64,000 bases of DNA from Mangrovicoccus sp. HB161399 (GTDB lineage Bacteria; Pseudomonadota; Alphaproteobacteria; Rhodobacterales; Rhodobacteraceae): the NCBI RefSeq assembly GCF_013184745.1, contig NZ_JAATVU010000022.1, forward strand, positions 1-64,000, in the 5' to 3' direction. The position numbers were made by a program, and so were the translations under genes. A model generated the notes under the pieces. The model searched no databases. It was not told where the DNA came from and saw only the letters and a list, made by a program, of their open reading frames with translations. Positions within the stretch are counted from its first letter, which is position 1; each line of letters opens with the position of its first letter. Shown in pieces: positions 50,712 through 59,127 of the stretch.

Positions 50712-51279
50712 CCTTGCGGCCGCGCTTGTCCTCGGTTTCGCTGCCGCGCAGGCCGGGGCCTGGGAGATGGCCGAGCCGCAGGAGCGCTGCGCGCTATGCC
50801 ACGGCTATTTCGGCGACGATCCGCGGCCGAAATTTCCCAAGCTCGCGGGCCAGCAGCCCGGCTATCTGGAGGCGCAGATCGATGCCTTCCTCGGCGGCCA
50901 CCGCGCCAATGACGGCGGGCAGATGGCCAAGACCGTGACCGAGATCGCGCCGGAGGACATCCCGCAGGTGGTCGAATGGTTCGCCGCGCAGGACCCGCCC
51001 GCGGCGGACCCGCCCGACGATCCGGCACTGGCCGGGCGCGGCGCGCTGGTCTACGCTGTCTCGGGCTGCGGCGAATGCCATGACGCGGGGCCGGGGCTGA
51101 AGCCCGCCACCCCGCTGCTGACGGCGCAGCACCCGGCCTATCTGGCCAAGCAGCTCCGCGACTTTCGCTCCGGCGCGCGGGCCATGCCCGACCGGCTGAA
51201 GCGTCAGGCGGTCGAGGGGCTGGACGAGACCGACATAGACGCGGTTGCGGCCTGGCTGGGCGCGGCCCCGAGGGAATGA
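50698..51279 (+). CDS. Dihaem c-type cytochrome
   Basis: A 193-residue periplasmic cytochrome with the signal MRARDLAAALVLGFAAAQAG. Two haem motifs, CALCH near residue 32 and CGECH near 123, lie in tandem homologous domains, giving a cytochrome c4-like layout. An axial methionine is likely in GGQMAKTV near residue 79 and in RAMPDRL near 161. It should carry electrons for the periplasmic enzyme served by this operon. It is coupled to PCu(A)C upstream and to the Crp/Fnr gene downstream (ATGA). Confidence 0.9.
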   Translation: MRARDLAAALVLGFAAAQAGAWEMAEPQERCALCHGYFGDDPRPKFPKLAGQQPGYLEAQIDAFLGGHRANDGGQMAKTVTEIAPEDIPQVVEWFAAQDPPAADPPDDPALAGRGALVYAVSGCGECHDAGPGLKPATPLLTAQHPAYLAKQLRDFRSGARAMPDRLKRQAVEGLDETDIDAVAAWLGAAPRE

Positions 51280-51995
51280 GAATGACAGAGGACCAGGAGG
51301 CGCAGAGCGCCATCTACCTGTCGGAATACCTGCTCGACATCAACGAGGGGGCGGGATTCCTCGCCTCGCTGCGCGACGAGGACCGCAAGGCGGTGCGCCA
51401 CATGGGCGTGCGCACGACCGTGGGCAAGGGCCAGGGGCTCTTCTTCCAGGGCGATCCGCATACCGGCGTCTGGGTGATCGAATCCGGCCGGATGCGCACC
51501 TTCTATGCCGGCCCTTCGGGGCGCGAGATCACCCTGGCCTACTGGACGCCCGGCCATTTCATCGGCGGTCCCGAGGTCTTCGGCCGCGGCCGCCATGTCT
51601 GGTCGGCGGATGCGCTGGAGGATTGCGAGCTGCTGTTCCTGTCGGGCATGTCGATGCGCAACCTGGTGTGCAAGATCCCCGACGTGGCGCTGGCGGTGAT
51701 CGACGGGCTAATCGCCAAGGGCAAATGCTATTCGGCGCTGCTGCAGATGCTGGGCACGCGCAGCGTCTCGGACCGGCTGCGGCAGCTGTTGGTCATCGTG
51801 GCCGACACCCATGGCCGCTACGAGGACGGGGCGACGATCATCGAGCGCTCGATCACCTATGACCAGATCGCGACCATGGTCGGCGCGACCCGGCAATGGG
51901 TGACCCAGACACTCGACAAGCTGGAAAGCGACGGGGTTCTGAAGGTGTCCCGCAAGGAAATCCGTATCTACAAGCTGGACGCGCTGACCGAGTGA
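51276..51995 (+). CDS. Crp/Fnr-family transcriptional regulator
   Basis: A 239-residue regulator with an N-terminal cyclic-nucleotide-binding-type barrel (VGKGQGLFFQGDPHTGVWVI near residue 50) and a C-terminal winged helix (TYDQIATMVGATRQWVTQTL near 193). There is no N-terminal four-cysteine cluster of the FNR type. The recognition helix differs from Crp (RETV), so the signal is unknown. It is the last gene of the operon, with the FNR-like site at 45695 upstream of the first gene. ATG 51276 overlaps the cytochrome stop; 51282 is an alternative. Confidence 0.88.
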   Translation: MRMTEDQEAQSAIYLSEYLLDINEGAGFLASLRDEDRKAVRHMGVRTTVGKGQGLFFQGDPHTGVWVIESGRMRTFYAGPSGREITLAYWTPGHFIGGPEVFGRGRHVWSADALEDCELLFLSGMSMRNLVCKIPDVALAVIDGLIAKGKCYSALLQMLGTRSVSDRLRQLLVIVADTHGRYEDGATIIERSITYDQIATMVGATRQWVTQTLDKLESDGVLKVSRKEIRIYKLDALTE

Positions 51996-52138
51996 CCCCG
52001 GCGGCCCGGGCAATTTCCGGGCGCGGGCTTCGCCGGCCTGCGGGGCCGCGCGGATTTCCGGCGCGCGCGGCCCGGTTTTCCGTGCAGGGCCGTGCCGGGG
52101 CGCTAGTGTTGCGGGACAGACCAGCGCGGAGCCCGGCC

Positions 52139-53185
52139 ATGCCCGACCTATCGACCAATCCCCGCCGCGGCGGCAGTCTCGGCCTCGGCGCGCCGATGCC
52201 GCTGGACGATGCCGCCGCCGTGCAGCGCCTGCTGGCGCTCTGCCCGGCGCACCGCGAGACCCCGCTGCTGGACCTGCCCTGGCTGGCCGCGCGCTGCGGC
52301 GTGGCGCGGGTCTTCCTGAAGGACGAGCGCGCCCGCATGGGGCTGGGCAGCTTCAAGGCGCTCGGCGCCGCCCATGCCATCGCGCGCGAGGCCGCGGCCG
52401 CCCGCTCGGGCGGGGACTGGACCCGGGCGCTGGCCGGGCGCACCTATGTCACTGCCAGCGCGGGCAATCACGGCCTCTCGGTGGCGGCCGGTGCGGCACA
52501 GTTCGGCGCCCGGGCGGTGATCTACTTGGCCGGGACCGTGCCCGAGGGCTTCGCCGCGCGGCTGCGCGGCAAGCGGGCCGAAGTGGTCCGTGCCGGCGCC
52601 GACTATGCCGCTTCGATGGCGGCCGCGGCGGAGGCGGCGGAGGCGCATGGCTGGACGCTGCTCTCCGACAGCTCCTGGCCCGGCTATGACGCGCTGCCCC
52701 TGCGCGTGATGGAAGGCTATCTCCAGCTTGCCGAGGAAGTCGCCGCGCAGATCCCGGCACCGCCGACCCATCTCCTGCTGCAGGCCGGGGTCGGCGGGCT
52801 CGCCGCCGCCGTGGCCGCGCATGCCCGCCGCGTCTGGGGCGATGCTCCGCAGATCGTGGTGGTGGAGCCGGAGGCCGCCCCGGCGCTGAAGGAGAGCATC
52901 CGCGCGGGCCGGGTGACCGAGACGTCCGGACCGGTTTCGGCCATGGGTCGGCTCGACTGCAAGACGCCGTCGGCGATCGCGCTCGGGGGGCTGGCGCGGG
53001 ATGCCGACCTCTTCGCAACGATCTCCGAGGAAGAGGCCGCCGCGGCGGTGGCCGAACTGGCGGCGCAGGGCATCGCGACGACGCCTTCCGGCGCGGCGGG
53101 GATCGCGGCGGCGCTGGCCGGGCTGCCGCTGCCGCCGGGCGCGCGGGTGCTGGCGATCCTCAGCGAGGGTCCCGAGGATGGCTGA
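52139..53185 (+). CDS. Threonine dehydratase-like / diaminopropionate ammonia-lyase-like PLP enzyme
   Basis: A 348-residue fold-type II PLP enzyme. The Schiff-base lysine lies in GLGSFKALGAAHAIA near residue 63, TASAGNHGLSVAAGAAQFGA near 102 binds the carboxylate, and LLQAGVGGLAAAVAA near 202 the phosphate. The motif set resembles 2,3-diaminopropionate ammonia-lyase. Position next to an M24 hydrolase and a racemase-like gene resembles EutB of ectoine utilisation. It would eliminate ammonia from a diamino or hydroxy amino acid. The start at 52139 follows GGAG, and its end overlaps the M24 gene by 8 bases. Confidence 0.85.
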   Translation: MPDLSTNPRRGGSLGLGAPMPLDDAAAVQRLLALCPAHRETPLLDLPWLAARCGVARVFLKDERARMGLGSFKALGAAHAIAREAAAARSGGDWTRALAGRTYVTASAGNHGLSVAAGAAQFGARAVIYLAGTVPEGFAARLRGKRAEVVRAGADYAASMAAAAEAAEAHGWTLLSDSSWPGYDALPLRVMEGYLQLAEEVAAQIPAPPTHLLLQAGVGGLAAAVAAHARRVWGDAPQIVVVEPEAAPALKESIRAGRVTETSGPVSAMGRLDCKTPSAIALGGLARDADLFATISEEEAAAAVAELAAQGIATTPSGAAGIAAALAGLPLPPGARVLAILSEGPEDG

Positions 53186-54341
53186 GCGCTCGCTCGTCTT
53201 CCCGGCGGAGGAATACCGCGGCCGCGTGGCGCGGCTGCAGGCGGGCATGGCGGCGGCGGGGCTTGGCGCGCTGCTGCTGACCGCGCCCGCGGATGTCTTC
53301 TACGTCACCGGCTTCCTCACCCGGTTCTGGGAAAGCCCGGCGCGGCCCTGGTTCCTGCTGGTGCCGGCCTCAGGCAGCCCGGTGGCAGTGATGCCGTCGA
53401 TCGGCGCGGAGCTGATGGGCCGGACCTGGATCGGGGAGATCCTGACCTGGGACGCGCCCGACCCGGAGGATGACGGCGTCTCCCTGCTGGCGGAGACCCT
53501 GGCGGCGATGGTGCCGGAGCGCGGGCGGATCGGCCTGCCGATGGGGCTGGAGACGCATCTGCGCATGCCGGTCCGGGATTTCCGGGAGCTCGAGCGGCGC
53601 CTTGCCCCGCGCGCCTTCGCGGATGCCACTGCCTGCGTGCAGCGGGTGCGCGAGATCAAGTCGGAGGCCGAGATCGCCAAGATCCGCGCGTCCTGCGCCA
53701 TTGCGGGCCGGGCCTTCGCGCGCGTGCCCGAGATCGCGGGGGCGGGCCGCCCGCTCGATGCGGTGTTCCGCGGCTTCCAGCGGCTGCTGCTGGAGGAGGG
53801 CGCGGACTGGGTCGCCTATCTCGCGGGCGGCGCCGGGCCGTACGGCTATGGCGACGTGATCTCCCCCGCCGGGCCGCAGCCGCTGGTCCGCGGCGACGTG
53901 CTGATGCTTGACACCGGCGCGGTGCGCGAGGGCCATTTCTGCGATTTCGACCGCAATTTCTCCATCGGCCCGGCCTCGGACCTGGCCCGGCAGACGCATG
54001 CGGCGCTGTGGGAGGCGACGGAGGAGTGCCTGCAGGCACTGCGCCCGGGCATGCTGGCCCGCGACGTGCACGGAATGCTCTGCGCCGGGCTGCGCCGCCG
54101 CGGCGCCGAGCCGGGCGGCGGGCGGCTGGGGCACGGGCTGGGGCTGAGCCTGACCGAATGGCCGTCCTTCGCGCCGAAGGACGCAACCCCGCTTCGCCCC
54201 GGCATGGTGCTGACGCTGGAGCCGGGGGCCGTCCTGCGCCCCGGCTGCATCATGGTGCACGAGGAAAACATCGTCCTGCGCGCGCAGGGCGCGGAGCTGC
54301 TGTCGCCGCGCGCCCCCGCGGATCTGCCGGAGATCGCCTGA
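53178..54341 (+). CDS. M24-family metallohydrolase (Xaa-Pro dipeptidase / EutD-DoeA-like)
   Basis: A 387-residue pita-bread metallohydrolase. The N-terminal creatinase domain is followed by the dinuclear metal site: MLDTGAVREGHFCDFDRNF near residue 243, GHGLGLSLTEWPS near 316, LTLEPGAVL near 345 and VHEENIVL near 361. These supply the Asp, Asp, His, Glu, Glu ligands. It could be a proline dipeptidase or an ectoine hydrolase (EutD/DoeA), which share the fold. Overlap with the PLP enzyme upstream and one base shared with the racemase-like gene downstream favour a small dedicated pathway. Confidence 0.87.
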   Translation: MAERSLVFPAEEYRGRVARLQAGMAAAGLGALLLTAPADVFYVTGFLTRFWESPARPWFLLVPASGSPVAVMPSIGAELMGRTWIGEILTWDAPDPEDDGVSLLAETLAAMVPERGRIGLPMGLETHLRMPVRDFRELERRLAPRAFADATACVQRVREIKSEAEIAKIRASCAIAGRAFARVPEIAGAGRPLDAVFRGFQRLLLEEGADWVAYLAGGAGPYGYGDVISPAGPQPLVRGDVLMLDTGAVREGHFCDFDRNFSIGPASDLARQTHAALWEATEECLQALRPGMLARDVHGMLCAGLRRRGAEPGGGRLGHGLGLSLTEWPSFAPKDATPLRPGMVLTLEPGAVLRPGCIMVHEENIVLRAQGAELLSPRAPADLPEIA

Positions 54342-55099
54342 TGGAGCGCTTCCCATACGGGCTGGAGGAGGATCCCCGGCCGCGGCTGGGCCTGATCGCT
54401 CTGCAGGCAGACGAGACCGTCGAAGACGATTTCCGCCGCATGCTCCCGCGGGCGTCTGCCCGTCTGCACGTGTCCCGCGTGCCCTCCGGCGCGGAGCTGA
54501 CGCCGGAGACCATCGCCGCGATGGAAGCGGATCTGCCGGGGGGCGCGGCGCTGCTGCCGCCTGCCGCGCGATACGCTGCCGTCGCCTATGGCTGCACGTC
54601 GGGCACCACGCTGATCGGGGCCGGGCGCGTGCGCGCGCTGGTGCAGGAACATGTCCGGACGCGCGCGGTCACCAATCCTCTTTCGGCGGCGCTGGCCGCT
54701 GCCCGCGCGCTGGGACTGTGCCGCGTCGGCATCGTCTCGCCCTATGTCGCCTCCGTTGCCGCCCCGGTGCGGGCGGCCTTCGAAACGGCCGGGATCGCGG
54801 TGCCGGACATGGCGGGCTTCGGCGAAGGGACGGAGGCGCGCGTCGCCCGCATCGCCCCGGCCTCGATCCGCGCGGCGGCTGGGGCGCTGGCGGCGCGCGC
54901 CGATCTGGACGGGCTGTTCCTGTCCTGCACCAACCTGCGCACGCTGGACATCATTGCCGGGCTGGAGGCCGAGCTGGGCCTGCCTGTGCTGAGCTCGAAC
55001 CAGGTGCTCGGCTGGCACATGGCCCGGCTTGCGGGCATCCCGGCGGAGATCCCCGGCCGGCTTTGCGGCGCCGGGCTGCCTGCCGCTTCCATGGAGTGA
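54341..55099 (+). CDS. Asp/Glu racemase superfamily protein (maleate isomerase/EutA-like)
   Basis: A 252-residue member of the Asp/Glu racemase, arylmalonate decarboxylase and maleate isomerase superfamily. The two catalytic cysteines lie in AYGCTSGTTLIG near residue 82 and LSCTNLRTLDIIAG near 191. Members of the EutA type accompany ectoine-degradation genes. Its ATG shares one base with the M24 stop. It is the last gene of the three-gene run and is convergent with the LacI gene. Confidence 0.85.
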   Translation: MERFPYGLEEDPRPRLGLIALQADETVEDDFRRMLPRASARLHVSRVPSGAELTPETIAAMEADLPGGAALLPPAARYAAVAYGCTSGTTLIGAGRVRALVQEHVRTRAVTNPLSAALAAARALGLCRVGIVSPYVASVAAPVRAAFETAGIAVPDMAGFGEGTEARVARIAPASIRAAAGALAARADLDGLFLSCTNLRTLDIIAGLEAELGLPVLSSNQVLGWHMARLAGIPAEIPGRLCGAGLPAASME

Positions 55100-55120
55100 C
55101 GCCATGGCTGGGCGGCGCGG

Positions 55121-56176
55121 TCAGCCTTCCGCAGGCGTGGCGAGGGTCGACGCCCGGGGGACCAGCAGCGGGAGCGGGGGCAGGGGGATCTCCGCCGGCG
55201 GCGCGCCCTCGATCAGGTCCAGAAGGGCCTCGGTGGCAATCTCCGAGACCCGGTCGAGATGCAGGTCCACGGCGGTCAGCGGCGGCGTCTCGGTGCGCGC
55301 GCGGATGCCGTCATAGCGCGTGGCGACGCGCACGTCCTGCGGCACCCGCCGCCCGGCCGCGCGCAGTCCCGCCATCACCCCGGTCGCCAGCGCATCCACC
55401 GGCACCAGCACGCCGTCGAGCCCGGGGGCAGCGGCCAGCTCGGCCCGTATCGCCCCGGCTGCGGCGGCCTCGCCGCCGGTCTCGTCGACCCGGATCACCC
55501 GCGGCGCCAGTCCTGCCGCGGCCATTTCCTCGAGGTAGACCCGTTCGAAGGCGGCATGGGACTGCCTGCGGCTCTGTCCCAGCATCAGCGGAAAGGCGCG
55601 GGCGCCGGTCTCCAGCATGTGCCGCACCAGCAGCCGCGCGGTGGCGCCGTAGTGCAGCTCGACATGCCGCCCGGCCGCGACCGGCGGCTCGCCGATCACG
55701 ACGGTCGGGATCGCCCGGGAGGACAGAAGCGCGAGGAACGGGTCGTCCTCCGCGGGCTCCACCAGCAGGGCGCCGTCGAAGGAGACGTTGCGCAGCGCCT
55801 CCGCGGGCCCGGCGATCGGCGGAACCAGCACCAGTGCCACGTTGCGGTTCAGCGCCGTCATCGCGGCCGAAGCGGCGATCTCCATCATGAAGCCCAGCTT
55901 CGAAGGTCCGGCGGCCACAGCCGTGGGCATGGAGGAGAACAGCGCGATGGTATTCGCCCGGCCGGTGCGCACCCCCCGCGCGGCGATGTTGGGGATATAG
56001 CCCAGCTCGGCAATCGCCGCTTCGATCCTGCCCCTCGTGGCGTCGTCCACCCGCCGCTTGCCGCTCAGCGCGTTCGACACCGTCCCGGCCGAGACCCCGG
56101 CGAGTCGCGCCACATCCTTGACCGTGGCCCGGCGCGGGAGGCGGATTTCCGGCCCCGGATTTCCTGTTTCGTCCAT
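55121..56176 (-). CDS. LacI-family transcriptional regulator
   Basis: A 351-residue LacI regulator. ATVKDVARLAGVSAGTVSNA near residue 17 and RVDDATRGRIEAAIAELGY near 42 give the headpiece, followed by a hinge and a periplasmic-binding-protein-like core. The divergent 168-base gap contains TAAAACGTTTTA and two related palindromes, typical LacI operators. The divergent targets are the arylsulfotransferase-like gene and the ABC transporter. The inducer is unknown. Confidence 0.93.
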   Translation of the reverse strand: MDETGNPGPEIRLPRRATVKDVARLAGVSAGTVSNALSGKRRVDDATRGRIEAAIAELGYIPNIAARGVRTGRANTIALFSSMPTAVAAGPSKLGFMMEIAASAAMTALNRNVALVLVPPIAGPAEALRNVSFDGALLVEPAEDDPFLALLSSRAIPTVVIGEPPVAAGRHVELHYGATARLLVRHMLETGARAFPLMLGQSRRQSHAAFERVYLEEMAAAGLAPRVIRVDETGGEAAAAGAIRAELAAAPGLDGVLVPVDALATGVMAGLRAAGRRVPQDVRVATRYDGIRARTETPPLTAVDLHLDRVSEIATEALLDLIEGAPPAEIPLPPLPLLVPRASTLATPAEG

Positions 56177-56247
56177 CTTCCGACCATTCCGCCCCGCAGG
56201 GCGCCCAAATTCGCGCCAGTCCGGAAACTTTTGGCGTGCTTCTACAG

Positions 56248-56259
56248 TAAAACGTTTTA
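56248..56259. promoter_or_regulatory. LacI operator 1
   Basis: TAAAACGTTTTA is a perfect 12-base palindrome with the central CG common in LacI/GalR operators. It lies between divergent lacI-type and arylsulfotransferase-like genes. Confidence 0.75.
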
Positions 56260-56278
56260 GCGAGCCCTCAGCAAGCGC

Positions 56279-56288
56279 ATAACGTTAT
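56279..56288. promoter_or_regulatory. Palindrome between LacI operators
   Basis: ATAACGTTAT is a perfect 10-base palindrome with the same ACGT core, adjoining operator 2. It may be a weaker operator or part of the promoter. Confidence 0.5.
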
Positions 56289-56300
56289 TAAAACGATTTA
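56289..56300. promoter_or_regulatory. LacI operator 2
   Basis: TAAAACGATTTA matches operator 1 at all but two positions. Its centre is 41 bases from that of operator 1, close to four helical turns, which would suit looping or cooperative binding. Confidence 0.65.
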
Positions 56301-56344
56301 ACGCTCTGCGGCCAAAGTGCCGGACCCTGCCGAAAGGAGACGCC

Positions 56345-57481
56345 ATGACTGCCATGACCCTGACCCGATCGACCGAAACCCTGCCCGAACAGGTGACGCT
56401 GCGCCGCCGCCGCCTCGGGCTGACCGCCCATGATCCGGCGCGGTCCGCAGGGGGCTTCACGCTTTTTGCCGGGCAATGCGCGGAAGGAAGGGTCGATCTG
56501 ATCGACATCGAGGGGCGCCTGGCGCATCGCTGGCAGATGCCGGTCCGCGCGGGCCGCGACGCGGTGATCCTGCCGAACGGCAACCTCGGCTACAACGGCA
56601 GCCACGCGACCTCTGCCGCGCTCTACCCGGCCTGGGACCTGTGGCACGGCGGCGATTTCTACGAGGCGACGCCCGAGGGCGAGATCGTCTGGCGCCACGA
56701 GGACATCCATCACCACCATGACGCGCAGTGGCTGCCGAACGGCAACCTGCTCTATACCGTCGCCGCGCCGCTGCCGGCCGACAGGGCCGCGCGGGTCACC
56801 GGCGGCGATCCCAGGAAGGACGGCGCTGACGGCGTCATCCAGTCCGACATCGTCCGCGAGGTGAACCGCAAGGGCGAGACCGTCTGGGAATGGCGCATCT
56901 GGGAGCATCTCGACCCGGCCGATTTCCCGGTCCATGCGATCTTCGACCGCCGCCACTGGCCGATGATCAACGGCCTCAGCGAAACGAAGGACGGGCTGAT
57001 CCTGATGAGCCTTCGCACCACCTCGGGCGTGATCGCGGTGGAGAAGGCGACCGGCAAGGTCGCCTGGCATGTGGGGCCGGAGGTCGTCGCCCAGCAGCAC
57101 ACCCCGGTGGAGATGGAGGACGGGTCGATCCTGGTCTTCGACAACGGCAACCTGCGCCGGGGCTCGACTTCGCCCTTCTCCCGGGCTCTTGAATTCATGC
57201 CCGACGGCAAGGTCACCTGGAGCTATGCCGACCCGATGCCGGCCTCGTTCTTCTCGCCCTACATGGGATCGTGCCAGCGGCTCTGGAACGGCAACACGCT
57301 GATCTGCGAAAGCGCCTATGGCCGCCTATTCGAGGTGACGCGCGCGGGCGAGCTGGTCTGGGAATACGTTATCCCGGATTTCGCCGAATACCCGGCGCCG
57401 CTGAACAGCTTCATCCTCGGGAGCCACAATTCCTGCTTCCGCGCCCACCGCTATGCGAAGGAGCAGGTGTCGTGGCTGTGA
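56345..57481 (+). CDS. Arylsulfotransferase (ASST)-like beta-propeller protein
   Basis: A 378-residue protein of the aryl-sulfate sulfotransferase-like propeller family. Repeating blade motifs include AVILPNGNLGYNGSHATSAA near residue 75, GEIVWRHEDIHHHHDAQWLP near 115 and DGSILVFDNGNLRRG near 259. HHHHDAQWLPNGN and GSHNSCFRAHRY supply histidines typical of the active centre. Classical ASST is periplasmic and exported; no signal peptide is visible here, so this one should be cytoplasmic. The start follows AAAGGAG. The operon continues with a TauT-type ABC transporter, so it may act on an imported sulfate ester or sulfonate. Confidence 0.83.
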   Translation: MTAMTLTRSTETLPEQVTLRRRRLGLTAHDPARSAGGFTLFAGQCAEGRVDLIDIEGRLAHRWQMPVRAGRDAVILPNGNLGYNGSHATSAALYPAWDLWHGGDFYEATPEGEIVWRHEDIHHHHDAQWLPNGNLLYTVAAPLPADRAARVTGGDPRKDGADGVIQSDIVREVNRKGETVWEWRIWEHLDPADFPVHAIFDRRHWPMINGLSETKDGLILMSLRTTSGVIAVEKATGKVAWHVGPEVVAQQHTPVEMEDGSILVFDNGNLRRGSTSPFSRALEFMPDGKVTWSYADPMPASFFSPYMGSCQRLWNGNTLICESAYGRLFEVTRAGELVWEYVIPDFAEYPAPLNSFILGSHNSCFRAHRYAKEQVSWL

Positions 57482-58302
57482 CCGATCTCCGTCCTCCCTC
57501 CGGCGGGCTGCGCGCCCGCCTTCCCGGCGCCGCTGCCCTGCGCGGCGCGGCCTCCCGGGCGCTGCTGGCCGGGCCGGTGATTTCCTTCGCCTTCGTCCTC
57601 GCCCTCTGGGCGGCGGTCGGGGCGGCGGGGTTCGTCCCCGAGACCATCTTTCCCGCGCCCTGGTCGGTCTGGTCGGCCACGGCGGAGATGTGGGCAAACG
57701 GCACCCTGCAGAAGGATCTGTCGGTCTCGCTCAGCCGGGCCGCCATCGGCTTCGCCATCGGTGCCAGCCTCGGCGTGTCGCTGGGGCTGCTGACCGGGCG
57801 GGTGGCGGTGATCCGGATGCTGCTGAACCCGTTCCTGACGGTGCTGCGGCCGATCCCGGCCATCGCGCTGGTCCCCGTGGCAATCGTCTGGTTCGGCATC
57901 GGCGAGGGGTCGAAGTACTTCGTGATCTCCTACACCGTGTTCCTGACCGTCTGGTTCAACACCCATCACGGCATGGAATACGTCCCCGAGACCTATCTGC
58001 GCGCCTCCCGCTCGCTGGGCGCCTCGAAGCCGCGCGAATTCCTGACCGTGATCGTTCCGGCAGCGGCGCCCTACATCTTCGCCGGGCTTCGCCTGGGCGT
58101 GGCGCTGGCCTTCCTCAGCCTGGTAGCGGCGGAGCTCTCGGGGGCCTCCTCGGGGATCGGCTACCGCCTGCAGGAGGCGCGGCAGTACATCCGCACCGAC
58201 CGGATGTTTTCGCTCCTGATCATCCTCGGCCTGCTCGGCGCCGTCGTCGACCTGGCCGTCCACCGCATCGGCAAGCGCCTCGTCCACTGGGAGCAATCGT
58301 GA
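57472..58302 (+). CDS. ABC transporter permease (NitT/TauT type)
   Basis: A 276-residue membrane protein of the SsuC/TauC family with about six helices. ETYLRASRSLGASKPREFLT near residue 179 is the EAA-like loop contacting the ATPase. I choose the GTG at 57472, eight bases after AAGGAG, which overlaps the preceding gene by 10 bases; GTG 57478 is an alternative with poor spacing. Confidence 0.88.
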   Translation: MAVTDLRPPSGGLRARLPGAAALRGAASRALLAGPVISFAFVLALWAAVGAAGFVPETIFPAPWSVWSATAEMWANGTLQKDLSVSLSRAAIGFAIGASLGVSLGLLTGRVAVIRMLLNPFLTVLRPIPAIALVPVAIVWFGIGEGSKYFVISYTVFLTVWFNTHHGMEYVPETYLRASRSLGASKPREFLTVIVPAAAPYIFAGLRLGVALAFLSLVAAELSGASSGIGYRLQEARQYIRTDRMFSLLIILGLLGAVVDLAVHRIGKRLVHWEQS

Positions 58303-59090
58303 TGACCGCACAGCCAGAAGGCCATGTCCGCGTCGAGGATGTCTGCATCCGCTTCGACGGCAAGCAGGGCCCCGTCACCGCCCTCGCGCCGACCTCGGTC
58401 GAGCTGCGCCCCGGCACCTTCACCGCGCTGATAGGCCCGTCGGGCTGCGGCAAGTCCACCCTGATGAACGCCATCGGCGGCTTCGTGAAGCCCGCCTCGG
58501 GGCGGATCACGCTGGACGGCGCGCCTATCGACGGACCCTCGGACAAGGTGGGGGTGATCTTCCAGCAATACGGGCTGTTCCCCTGGTTCACCGCGCTCGG
58601 CAATGTCCGCTTCGGGCTGAAGCGGCTGGGCCTGCCGAAGCGGGAGGAGATCGACCGGGCGCGCGCCGCGCTCGACGAGGTCGGCCTGGGCGCGCATGCC
58701 GGGAAATACCCGCAGCAGCTTTCGGGGGGCATGAAGCAGCGAGTCGCCATCGCGCGCACCTTCGCCTTCGGTCCCAAGGTTCTCCTGATGGACGAGCCCT
58801 TCGGCGCGCTCGACGCCCAGACGCGGCTGGTGATGCACGAGCTCCTGCTGGGCGTCTGGCAGAAGCACCGGGCGACGGTGCTGTTCGTCACCCACGATGT
58901 CGACGAGGCGCTGCTGCTGGCCGATGACGTGTGGGTGATGAGCCAGGCGCCGGGGCGGCTGATCCGCCACTGCGAGCTGAAACAGGAGCGGCCGCGCAGC
59001 TTCAGCCGCTCGGGTTCGGACCTGCTGGAGATCCGCGACGAGATCATCGGGCTGCTTCATCCGCGCAGCATGCTGGCCGAACCGGCCTGA
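58302..59090 (+). CDS. ABC transporter ATPase (NitT/TauT type)
   Basis: A 262-residue ATPase. Walker A is IGPSGCGKST near residue 44, the Q-loop region is FQQYGLFPWFTALGNV, the signature LSGGMKQRVAIARTFA near 141 and Walker B LLMDEPFGALDAQTR near 161, with VTHDVDEALLLADD after it. The start shares one base with the permease stop (TGATG). With the permease and the binding protein downstream it makes a complete importer. Confidence 0.94.
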   Translation: MTAQPEGHVRVEDVCIRFDGKQGPVTALAPTSVELRPGTFTALIGPSGCGKSTLMNAIGGFVKPASGRITLDGAPIDGPSDKVGVIFQQYGLFPWFTALGNVRFGLKRLGLPKREEIDRARAALDEVGLGAHAGKYPQQLSGGMKQRVAIARTFAFGPKVLLMDEPFGALDAQTRLVMHELLLGVWQKHRATVLFVTHDVDEALLLADDVWVMSQAPGRLIRHCELKQERPRSFSRSGSDLLEIRDEIIGLLHPRSMLAEPA

Positions 59091-59127
59091 CATCAACGAG
59101 GCAAGACATTCCGACGGGAGACGACAC

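Noticed and set aside
51276-51995. Oxygen-sensing FNR
   Set aside because: The N-terminal cysteine cluster required for the FNR iron-sulfur centre is missing.
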